This document shows positions 53,964 through 64,000 of a stretch of 64,000 nucleotides of DNA, piece after piece. Numbering within the stretch: the first letter of the stretch is position 1; each line of letters opens with the position of its first letter. Source of the DNA: Phosphuga atrata (taxonomy: Eukaryota > Arthropoda > Insecta > Coleoptera > Silphidae). The notes under the pieces were generated by a model. That model saw only the letters and a list, made by a program, of their open reading frames with translations. It was not told the DNA's origin and made no database searches. Location: contig OX155895.1 of NCBI GenBank assembly GCA_944588485.1, positions 32,771,471-32,835,470 of the forward strand. The letters are read 5' to 3'. The position numbers were made by a program, and so were the translations under genes.

Positions 53964-56302
53964 TTTTTTTGTGTGGGAGTCGTTTGGCTGCAAAGCCTTT
54001 CTGCACTGCGACCAACTTCATTAGCCTCCATCCATTGTGCTTGACCCTACTACAATTACTCTCCCAGGAATTCAACTTCGTGAACGAAGTCTAAGATATT
54101 CCTAAGAGGCTTGCTACTCAGCTCCAAGGTGGTCAATCTTGCGACCCCGAAGTGGGCAAGCCTTATGTGTGCTAGCGCTACACATGTGCATATTATGTGT
54201 TCAGCGGTTTCTTCATCTGATTCACATAAACTACAGGCAACTTCCTCTGCCTTTCCCATTTTGTGTAGGTGATATCTCACCGGACAATGTCCTGTGAGTA
54301 TGCCTACCAAAGTTCTGATTTCTCTTCTAGAGAAGCTTAGCATCTGCTGCGTTATTGCGGCAGAATAGTTTATGGGCATTTTAGCTTGCTTCTGTCCTGG
54401 CGTGTTCTTCCAGTGGGTTTGCTTTTGCTCTTCTTCCCATTTCTTAGCCCCTGCTTTAATTGGGCCTTTGTAAGTCCACAAGTTGGCTACGGGCCCAAGA
54501 AGGGAGCCTCGGCCCCACATTCCATTCCCATATATGCCCTGGTGACCCGGTGACCACATTAGCGTGAGCCTGTTACCTTTCACTACTTGCTTTAGGGTTC
54601 GTTTACAGTTCCAGGTTACCTTGGAATTAAAGTTGTGGGCTTTTAAATTCCTTAGAGCTACCTGGCTGTCCGTTAGGATGTAGATTTGCACTCCTTTAAG
54701 ACGTTTCTCAGCCTGTAGTACCGTGGGAGCCTGGCCCAATGTCGTTGACTCCCTGTGACTCCGGCTGTATATGTCAATTCCTGTACCAGGGATGCTTCAG
54801 AAATTTCTCTCCGATTTGTTCCCTTATTTTCATGTGTCTCTGAATAGGCGATGTACGCCCTAGTCTCAGAGCACTGAGAAGACCTTCTTTTTCTACCTGT
54901 TTGTGCAGTGGAAGTAGGTCCAACAGAACTTCCATTGCTATGGTTGGAGTAGATTGCATCGCTCCTGTTATACCCAAGCACGCAAGCCGTTTAAGCTTTT
55001 GTAGCATGTTTTGGGTCTTTCTTTCCTTTGTTTTGTACCACGATACGGGTGAACCGTAGGTGATAATCGGTCTTACCACTGCTGTGTAAGACCATAGGAC
55101 CATTTTGGGTTTTAGTCCCCATGTTTTCCCAAAAAGCTTACTGCAGATCCAAAAGGCCGCTGTGGCTTTTGAGAGCGTTTTGTTCAGATGCGAGTTCCAA
55201 GTGAGTTTCTTATCCAAGGTCACCGATAGATATTTCACCTCGGAAAACTCTAACGTCTGACCTTCAATGCTCGGAGCTTTCAAGTTCAACTTCCTCTTTC
55301 TGTTAAAAGGGACCATTACTGTTTTGCTCAGGTTGACACTAAGGCCCTCCTTCTTGCTCCAGCAGTTGATGGTGTTAAGTGCACTCTGTGCAAGGTTCGT
55401 GATTGTATTATCAAACTTACCCTTTATTGTGATGGCAACATTGTTTGCATAACCAACCGCGCCTTATACCCGTTCTTTGTTTTATCACATCTAGGAGATC
55501 ATCAACGACCAGGCACCACAGCAGAGGTGCATCAATAACACCCCCCCCCCCCTTGCGGGCAGCCTCTTTCTGTGGTTACAGTCCTCGTTGATCCCCCCAG
55601 TGCGGTAATTTTAAGATTGGTCAGCATGTCTTGAATCCACTCAATGATAGGGTCTTCGAGCCCTTTGTTGGTGGCTGCATTCTTTATTGATAAACGGGTT
55701 GTGTTGTCAAACGGGTTGCTCCCTCTATATCGATAAAGATACCTACTACAATTTCTTTGCAGTCCAGTGCTGCCTCCAATATATTCGTTATCTCGTGCAG
55801 AGCGTCCACTGTGGATTTGCCTGGCTGATAAGCGTATCGGTGCTTACGGAGAGGACTTCTTTTAAGAGGTCCGCACCGTATGTGATTGTCCACAATTTTT
55901 TCCATTGTTTTCAGGACGAAGGAAGTGAGGCTAAATGGAAGTGAGGTCGGTAGGACTTTGCCAGGTCCTGTGCCCTGCCTTAGGGATGAATATCACCTTG
56001 GCTTCTTTCCATTCCAGCGGTATGTAGGCCAGTCGAAAGCTGGCCTTAAATATCTCAGCAATGCAGGGGGCTATGGTGTCGATCCCTTTCTGCAGCATTG
56101 CCGGGAAAATGCCATCAACTCCGGCAGCCTTAAATGGCTTGAAACTGTTCACAGCCCATGCGACTTTTTGAAGTAAACATGGTTGTTGCCATGTTTTTGC
56201 AGATTTTGGTCGGGCGCTTCATCCGCGTTATCCCTTCACCATTTATGGCAGATTTAGAGCTAGGAAAGTGCGTCTGAAGTAAAACGCTAAGACTTTCCTC
56301 TA
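53964..56302 (-). pseudogene. LINE with RT and RNase H, 13-bp TSD
   Basis: Target duplication AATGTGCGAATAT at 53951-53963 and 56303-56315, with a short poly-A tail (T run at 53964) on the minus strand. Order on the minus strand: FKPFKAAGVDGIFPAMLQKG and WKEAKVIFIPKAG (RT start), YAYQPGKSTVDALHEI, a broken middle with a poly-C run near 55541, LSVNLSKTVMVPF, KYLSVTLDKKLTW, then RNase H (IYILTDSQVALRNLK, WSPGHQGIYGN) and a zinc knuckle CSLCESDEETAEHIIC. Several frameshifts. The FADD box is not readable. 5'-truncated. Confidence 0.88.
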
Positions 56303-56956
56303 AATGTGCGAATATAATAAATCTGCAAATGAATATGTTTTGAGATGGAAAACACTAATTATGCTATGTAAACACATTTTGAGCGGGTATCCTAAGATAT
56401 GAAACTGTGCTGCGTAGCGGGTGTAATTTTCGAGGCCTTTTTTTATCAAAAGTTGGGTATTTGAACGATTGCACCCTGAGAAAGGACTTCTGATTGCACC
56501 CTGAGATACTTTTTTCTAAAAAAATACCTGAAAGGGATGAAATAGGGGATGTATGAGGAACCGATCATTTTTCAAGTTAGGGAGATGAAAAATAATATTT
56601 AGGCTTTTGGTAGGAAATTAAAAGGTAGGAAAAAAAAAGTATTTCATCGTTTTTTTGCAATATCATCCCTGAAGGGGGTAAAATAGGGGATGATTTAGGT
56701 TCTTTGTAAGCTACAATACAAATTTTTGAAAAGCAAAGTTTGTGAAGGTAAAACTGGCTATATTTTCAAAATTTTGAAGACAAATTTTAGGAGGTTGAGT
56801 CAGGATCGCTGATCCTGATGGTGGATGTTCCGGATGGATTCGTAATGGTGGATGCGCATGTGTGCGTAAAGTTGTTGACTGTTGACGGAAGGGCAAAAAA
56901 TTTATAAACAAATAAAATGTTTTGTCGTTTTTAAACTTATGTAATAAAACCAGTCA

Positions 56957-58648
56957 CTAATATTTTTCTAAAGTGTGGAATTTAAAAAAACAATCTCCCT
57001 TGTGAAGAGGCACTTCGCAAAATTGGCACATATGACATGTCAAACTTTTCTTCTTATGCGCGGCACAAACGCGGCACTGTCTCTGGGGTTTAAGTTTTAT
57101 GCCGCCTGTAATTAGTTTAACTAATTTATGCTTTCTGGTATCCTTTGACAACCTTCCTGGAGGGTCATCCCTTCTGGGTGTAGCTGATGTACCAGGAACA
57201 GGATGCTCTTCATTCACATTTTCCGTAGTCGGTTCGCTTATCCACTCTTTTGCCACATTATGTAAAAATATTTTGTATTTTTTATTACAATGAGGATTTA
57301 ATGTTGTATACACTCTAAAAGCATTAAATAGTGCACAGTTGACAATAAACATCACAGCTCTCTTTGTCCATTTCTTCGTACGACGTACTATCGAATAATA
57401 CGATAAATATTGATCGGCGCGATCTATACCTTTCATAAATTTATTGTAATCCACTACGCATATTGGTTTCCAGATTTTTTCTTTTGTCGCCCAATCAATA
57501 TTATGGCTTTCTACAATATCAGCTGAATGTATAGTCGAAATCATACGCACAGGCCTTTTTGATTGCCAACATTGTAACAAAATGTTTTGTCGCCGACGAA
57601 ACATAGATTCCCTAACCTATTCAATTTCGCGTTTTTTAAACAGAGAGGAAGGCCTCTATTTATGCGAATAGTGCCACAACTCCGAAATCTATATTGTAGA
57701 AGTATTTCACAAGTGTCCACACTATTGTAATAATTGTCCATATATATGTGATGCCATAAGTTTACATATGGCTGAAGAAGATTCAAAATTGTGTATTGCA
57801 GTCGATTTCCTTCACCACAGTATATTCGGTAATTACCTATGTAACCGGTTTTCTCTTCACAAACCATTCTTATGAGAATACCATATTTCGTTATTTTTGA
57901 AGCATTGTAAACTTTGAATGCTAGACGACCTCTCCATGGCATGATGCTTTCATCTAAGGACAATTCTCTCTGTGGTTTATAAACTTCTTGAAATTTGGGT
58001 AATATGTATGAAATAATGGGGCGGATTTTTTTAAGGCGATCTCTATCATCTTTGTCATCGTTATTGGAAAAATGCCATGAATACCATATTTGCCTAAATC
58101 GATCCCTGCTCATTATTTGAGGAAAAATTGGAGTTTCAATTGTTTCATCTGTCGACCAGTATTCATCCCTCGTATCCTTACGAACTCTTCCCATTAGTAG
58201 AAGCAATCCGAGTATTTTTTTTAGTTCTATCACAGATACATCTTTCCATTTTACGGACTAAGCACGATCTCTAACAAATGTTCATTCTGTGCATGGTAGC
58301 GGTTTGTTTCTGTCGCCATATATTCAAATAAATCGTCTCCAATAAATAACTGAACCACATCAATTATATTTTCTGAATTATTTGGCATCACGAAAACCCC
58401 ACTTTGTCCTAAGAAATCTTCGATAATTGGCACATTATCACTCTCCGACCAGTCCAATACTTCACCATCACTTTCTTCGTCGCTAGATGGTATTGGCAAG
58501 GCCAATAAAGAATATATATGTGAAAGAATTTGTTTCTTCTTGGTCGAATCAATTCTTCCTCGTCACTTTCGCTATCAAATTCGGGAATCTCTGCATCGCT
58601 TGAAATTTGCGACAAATCATCTGCATAGACATCACTATCGTAATCCAT
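56957..58648 (-). pseudogene. piggyBac transposase with three frameshifts
   Basis: Cut-and-paste transposase using TTAA targets. Nearly complete, about 560 codons, starting MDYDSDVYADDLSQISSDAE at 58648 with the usual acidic N-terminus. Frame changes near 58505, 58254 (with a stop after VLSP) and 57560. Catalytic Asp residues are all visible: SLDESIMPWRGR, IYMDNYYNSVD, and VVDYNKFMKGIDRADQYLSY. The C-terminal Cys-rich domain (CRVCAAHKKKSLTCHMCQFC) is intact up to the stop at 56957. The open middle frame (57541-58233) is 230 codons, so decay is recent relative to most elements here. Confidence 0.92.
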
Positions 58649-58671
58649 TGCAAATAAAATTATTCAATTTG

Positions 58672-58795
<124 letters not shown>

Positions 58796-59288
58796 CTTTT
58801 TTAAAACTTTTAATGAAATATTGTTGCATTGAAATAGTGGTACTACAAACTGATTTATTTTGACGAGATAGGCCGTTTATATACAGATAAATGTAGGTGA
58901 GGGTGAGAATAACAAATTAGTTTAAGACCCAAAATATGAGAAACAATAAACCTTAAATACTGTGTAAGTTGTAAAATGAAATAATTTAACAAATGTTTAT
59001 GGTATATGTATATATACCATATATATATGGTAAATGTATATAACACAAAGAATGAGTGGTAATATTTTATTGCAGGGCGATATCCGGATTAAATATGCTA
59101 AATAGTCAATAATCTCGAAAATAAATACTAAATTCATTACTCCTTTATGGCCATATGCCCTTTTTAAGCAGGTAATAATATCTTGTCCCGCTTTTAACGC
59201 ACGTACTTTTAAACGGGTACTAATACCCGGCCCGCTGATAGACAGCAGTCGGCGAGACGGGTACTAATACCCGCCTTTAATGTGTTAA

Positions 59289-60300
59289 GAAAGTAGAGAA
59301 GTCTAGGTTTGAAACGGAATTTGATAAACCAGCACCTCTTTAAAAATGGTAAAATAAGATAAGAATAAAATAAGATAGAACAGCTCTGGAAACTCGTCCG
59401 ACCAAGCAAGATTAAACCCAACAGAACACCATCAAAATTATTGGATTTTATTTGACAATATTATTCATTTAGTCAGTTATTAATTAGTTTGTATTCCTAA
59501 TATAATCTCATAGGTAAACTAGACTGCATGTGTTTAACATTATACATTTAATTATACATTAAATAATTTAAAGAAAATATTAGATGAAATTTTTGATAAA
59601 TCTGTTAAATTTACGCTTTCAGTTAGTTTTGCAAATGCATGCTTAATTGTTTATAGTTAATTTGGTTTTGTAATTAAAAATTCTTCGGGATTCAAGTTTT
59701 TTAATTATAACTACCGCGTGTTTTTAATCAATGTTAAACTAACAAATACTCGTATTTAGTAACAATAATAATATAAATACGTTAAAATTAATATTTAAAA
59801 TGAAGTAATTTTGAATTTTGAAGATTTGATACTAAATGGGTTTATTTGCCAATTTTTCAATGTAAATTATAAACAGTTTATTTGCATCTGACAATGAGTA
59901 GGGTATCCCTAATCCGAAATGCAAATAAAGTAGAAATGGTGGATTTATGGGATTGGAAATTTCCGGACTCACGGACTAGATAAAAATACCAAACTTCAAA
60001 GGATTTCAAGGGCTAACAAAATTCCTAATGTGGAAAATTCGACCTATTTTAAATCTTTTAAAATTAATTTTTCTACAATATTTTTGCCACTCTTGCAGCC
60101 TTGAATATTTGAAACACGTGATTATTTTTCTCATTTTAAATTGTGCTTATTCATTTAAACTACGGCTTTTTACAAATAATTAACTGTAATTTTCCTGTTA
60201 TTGATTACAATATAATAAACGGTTATTATTATCTTCTCATTTTTTTCGGATGTGGGATAGTCTAAAGTTAGCATTAAATTATTAAATCTCTAATTATTAA
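59289..60300. other. No gene seen
   Basis: AT-rich spacer between the piggyBac and the LINE. Nothing supportable. Confidence 0.45.
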
Positions 60301-60309
60301 ATTATAAAC

Positions 60310-63170
60310 TAGGTCGGCCTCGTAGTCTTCTTCTTCTTCTAAGGGTGCCTTCTCCTAACGGAGGTTGGTTATCATAATGGCAATTCTTATTTTAGACACT
60401 GCTGCTCTAAACAGGTCTATAGAGGAGCAAACAAACCACTCCCTCAAATTCTTGAGCCAGGAGATCCGTTGTCTTCCCGGACTCCTCTGTCCTGATATTT
60501 TTCCCTGCATAATGAGTTGTAGTAATTCATAACCATCTCCTCGCATGACGTGGCCCAGATATTGTAGTTTTCTGGTTTTTATTGTTTTAATAAGTTCTCG
60601 TTCTTTATTCATCTGGGTTAATACTGCTTCATTTGTTTTCCTCTCGGTCCATGCTATTCTTAACATACGTCGGTACACCCATAGTTCGAACGCTTGGATT
60701 TTATCCGTGTCTTGTTTTTTGAGCGTCCATGCCTCCATTCCGTATAGCAGGGTTTTGAAGACATAACATCTTACGAGTCTGATTCTGATTTCCATGTTTA
60801 GGTCTCTGTTGGTTACAAGATTTTTCATTTTCATGAACGCTGTTCGCGCCATCTCTGTTCGGCACCTTATCTCTTGTGTTTGATTGTTATTTTCATTTAT
60901 TATGGTTCCCAGGTATTTATAAGAGCTGACTTTTTCTATATTGATGTTGTTTATTGTTAAATTTGCTATAATTGGTCTTTTGGAAACAATCATGAATTTT
61001 GTTTTTTTATGTTTATTTTTAAGTCGTAGTTTTGGCTGACGGTGTTTAAACGTTCTATCATTCGTTGTAGGTCTGTGATAGGTTTGCCGTTGATTGTTAT
61101 GCCAGCTGTTTCATCCTCTAATGTTTCTTCGAAGATAGCTTCGGAGTACAACTAAATAACAGGGGCGATAGCACGTACCCCTGTCTTACTTCTTTTTGTA
61201 TTTCGATATCTTCTATTGTTTCATTTTCCATATTAATTACCGCGTTTTGGTTCCAATATAAGTTTTGTATGATTCGGACATCACAATCATCAATTCCTTT
61301 ACTTCTAAGTATCTCGATTAGTCGTTCATGTTTGACTGTATCGAACGCTTTCTCGTAGTCAACTAGGCACATGAATACGTCTTTGTTCATGTCTAAACAT
61401 CTTTGTAATAGGAGATTTATTCCAAACAGCGCGACTCTAGTTCCTAGACCGTTAGTAAATCCGAATTGCGTGTTGCCAATGTCTCTTTCTGCTTTTGTAC
61501 TTATTCGTTTGTGTATAATTTTCAAGAAGATTTTAAGTGTATGGCTCATGAGGCTTATAGACCTGTATTCAGAGCATTCCTTCGCATTATGTTTTTTTCG
61601 GCATTACTATGAATGTCGATTTTAGCCATTCTCGAGGTATTTTGCCTGTTGTATATATCGTGTTGAATAGATCAATTAGTTGTTGTAAGTTGTCTTCTTC
61701 GATTAATTTGATGATTCCGGTGAAAACCTCATCTGGTGCAGCTGCTTTGCCGTTTTTCGCGTTCTTAATTGCGTATTTAACCTCTTCTCTAGTTATTTTT
61801 AATGCGGGTGTTTCGATATTTATATCTTGAGCCTCCGCTCTGTTGGCTATGAAAAGTTCTTTTAAATACTCTCCCCATCTCTTTATTTTCAGTTTGGATT
61901 CCAGGATGATGTTACCGTTTTTGTCTTTCAATAGGCCACCTTGCCTTTTTTTCCCAAGTCCTGTAAGCTCTTTGACTTTCTTGTGCAAGTTGAATGTATC
62001 GTAGTTTGCCTGAAGTGCTTCTATTTCATTGCAACTATCCGTCATGTATTTCTCCTTTGCTTCTCTGATCCTTCTTCTAATCAGTCCATGTATTTCTTTT
62101 TATTTTGAAATATCGTTGTTTTTATGTTTGCGGCGTGTGTCCATTAGTCCGAGTATTTCTGGTGTCATCCATTCTTGCTTTTTCTCTACTTGTCTGATAT
62201 TAAGTTTGTCATTTGCTTTGTGCATTAGTGCTTTCTTGATCTTTCGCCACTTGACATTTGCATCACAATTTGTATCATTTGTTTCGGCTTGGATTTCGTG
62301 TAGTTTTTCCTGGATATCTTGTTTTATCTCCGATACAATGAGATTATCCTTTAGTAGTTCTCGATTTAATGTAGATACATTATTTTTTTTTGGGTTCTTT
62401 TTAGTCTTATATTAAGCTTTGTCACTATAGGGTTGTGGTCTGATCCAACATCCGCACCAGGATTTGTTTTTGCAGAAAGAATTGAATTTATGTAGCGCTT
62501 ATTAATTAGTATATAATCGATTTGGTTTCTGATTATTTGATCTTCGCTGTGTTTGGGAGATGTCCATGTGTAGAGTCTGCGTTCGTGTAGTTTGAAGTAA
62601 GTATTAGCAATGATTAATTGGTTAGTTTGACAGAATTCCACTAATCTTTCTCCTCTGTCATTAGTTTGGCCCAGTCCATATTGCCCTGTGCAATTATCAA
62701 CACTTCTTTTGCCAACCTTCGCATTAAAGTCACCGAGTATAATTGTTATATCGTGCTTTATCTATATTCTTAGCACATCGTTCAGATCAGCGTAAAATTT
62801 TTCTGATTCGTCATCTGTCTTATCTGTTGGCGCATATATTTGGATGATGTTTACTGTACCTGCCTGCGATTCTAACTGCATGAGTATTATTCGTTCGTTG
62901 TATTGTATGACGTTTGTAACGGATTTATTTGTTTCTTTGGTTACTAGGATAGCTACTCCGTACAAGTTCTGTGGATCTTTTGTACCAGAGTAATATATGA
63001 TACCGTTTTGGTTGCACATTGTCCACTTCCTGGCCATCTGACGTCTGCCACTCCTAAGATATCTATTTGTAATCTCTGCATTTCCATTACTACGTTATGC
63101 AACCTGCCTGATTGAAACATGCTTCTCACATTCCATGTCGCTATTTTTCGTGTAGGTGTTTATTTTAGTC
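60310..63170 (-). pseudogene. RTE/BovB-like LINE, endonuclease plus RT, YADD deleted
   Basis: Almost whole coding region on the minus strand. Endonuclease: IATWNVRSMFQSGRLHNVVM and ILGVADVRWPGSG (63160-63020), IIQIYAPTDKTDD, LGDFNAKVG, then NQIDYILINKRY and GSDHNPIVTKL, ending at 62366. RT: REEVKYAIKNAKNGKAAAPD and PREWLKSTFIVMPKK (to 61587), TQFGFTNGLGT, MCLVDYEKAFDTVKHERLIE (catalytic Asp), VRQGYVLSPLL. The block that should contain YADD is missing near 61080-61095, where GKPITD joins LQRMIERLN. C-terminal VSSYKYLGTIIN and RKLQYLGHVMR run to 60355. The 3' end carries a GAAGAAGAAGAA tail near 60327. Copy-level stops at about five places. Confidence 0.9.
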
Positions 63171-63780
63171 TTTTAGCTAATTTCAATGCATTCCTCCCCG
63201 GAGATCCCATCGGAGGAATATAAGCTCCGAAACATTTTGTATTGATTTTAGCCATTATGATATGTGTACTAGGGATATCTCAGAGACCTTTAATGCGGTA
63301 GCTCCCGTTCCTTTCCGCATCTCCACGCCGTTGACCAGTTTGTCAGTTCATCCGCCTTTGGGAGTGATTTATCACTCCCGGGGCAAGGAGTTGCCCCACC
63401 GCTGCCAGTTCATCCACCCGAAGCTGTTGGCTGGCGAGGGGGTGCTGCTTATACCGGAAGCAACTCGTTCGACAGAGCCTCGTTGGTTAACAGCAGGGTG
63501 CATCATGTGCACGTGAGGTTGTCAGTTGGGTCGGCATCGCCGTCATCCCTTGCACGCTTGCTGTGGTTGGCAATATTATTCTCCTTTTTGCCATTTTTTT
63601 TCGGGGGAGCAAAATTTAAAATCTGGCACATGCCCATCGCACCCATCTCATACACTCAAAAATGGTGAGTCCTCATTCGCTCCACAGTACCTACAGTGCA
63701 CATCCAAGAGTTTCCTGATGCGCACCAGATATGACCCAAAGCATCCATGCCCGTGAGCGCCTGGGTGAGGTGATAATTCA
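63171..63780. other. GC-richer block upstream of the LINE coding region
   Basis: Probably the 5' untranslated region of the LINE (it reads on the minus strand into IATWNVRSM), including GGGAGTGATTTATCACTCCC, a perfect 20-base palindrome at 63360-63379. The open frames on both strands here have no recognisable product. Confidence 0.4.
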
Positions 63781-64000
63781 CTTTATCACATCTCATTATT
63801 ATATTTATTTTAATTGAATTTGAGATTAGATGATAAGTCCATACTGATGAAGCCAGAGTATTATTTATCAGGTCATGTCATTTTCTAGCGACCCACATGG
63901 TGTCTCTTAGCAGTTAAATGCAGGAGCAAAACCGTACTATTTATTATATAGTTATTGGTCAATTTGTGAATTAGAGAACATAGTAAGTATATTTTTCTTA

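Noticed and set aside
63262..63756. Three overlapping + strand frames near the window end
   Set aside because: They lie in the probable 5' region of a minus-strand LINE, have no family match I recognise, and overlap one another.

Overview
The window is a piece of an AT-rich, intron-containing animal genome, almost certainly an insect; the element mix would suit a beetle, but that is inference. It contains one clearly recognisable host gene, the Ste20-family kinase Slik (SLK/STK10 orthologue), on the + strand at 514-10210. Everything after about 11.4 kb is a dense, nested graveyard of transposable elements and satellites with no second intact host gene that I can support.

Region 1 (1-11.4 kb): Slik. 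A 5' leader with a short uORF is followed by seven constitutive exons whose reading frame I could follow across every junction: kinase domain, proline-rich and acidic linker, then the long C-terminal coiled-coil (PKK) domain. Two alternative last exons (8508-8750 and 10046-10210) both splice in phase 0 from the same donor and give two different tails (about 1238 or 1212 residues). The introns hold a roughly 370-bp (TA)n block and a pogo/Tigger-type MITE.

Region 2 (11.4-22.4 kb): a 2.8-kb hAT element with intact 15-bp TIRs, a perfect 8-bp TSD and a transposase broken by three stops; remnants of two more hAT types and of a DUF4817-type transposon; MITEs; a foldback element; and an R1-like LINE interrupted by a 993-bp element with about 40-bp TIRs beginning CACACTGG and a 5-bp TSD. 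That second element is a possible Transib (RAG-like) relative.

Region 3 (22.8-29.5 kb): complex repeats. There is an approximately 870-bp tandem unit with an internal array of a roughly 115-bp satellite that carries a GC-rich hairpin, then a GC-rich block that ends in the same hairpin-plus-tail motif as an insertion inside the satellite.

Region 4 (29.5-43 kb): nested transposons. These include a hAT (29509-31826) with a repeat family and a pogo-like fragment inside it; several LINE 3' pieces; and a Merlin element (33617-36966, 8-bp TSD) that sits in a copy of that repeat family and itself contains LINE pieces, a satellite unit and another hAT (35365-36016).

Region 5 (43-64 kb): an LTR retrotransposon remnant (gag with a zinc knuckle) interrupted by a hAT-Ac element; a Tc1-like element with roughly 118-bp TIRs split by a LINE with an 11-bp TSD; a decayed minisatellite; a 2.3-kb LINE with a 13-bp TSD; a nearly full-length but frameshifted piggyBac; and a long RTE/BovB-like LINE that has lost its reverse-transcriptase YADD box.

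In most elements the termini and target-site duplications are visible, so the order of insertion can be read. I found no CRISPR array, rRNA, tRNA or obviously novel protein system. The most unusual signals are the CACACTGG/5-bp-TSD element, the composite hairpin satellite, the paired Slik last exons, and a repeat family that carries what looks like a promoter plus a first coding exon.
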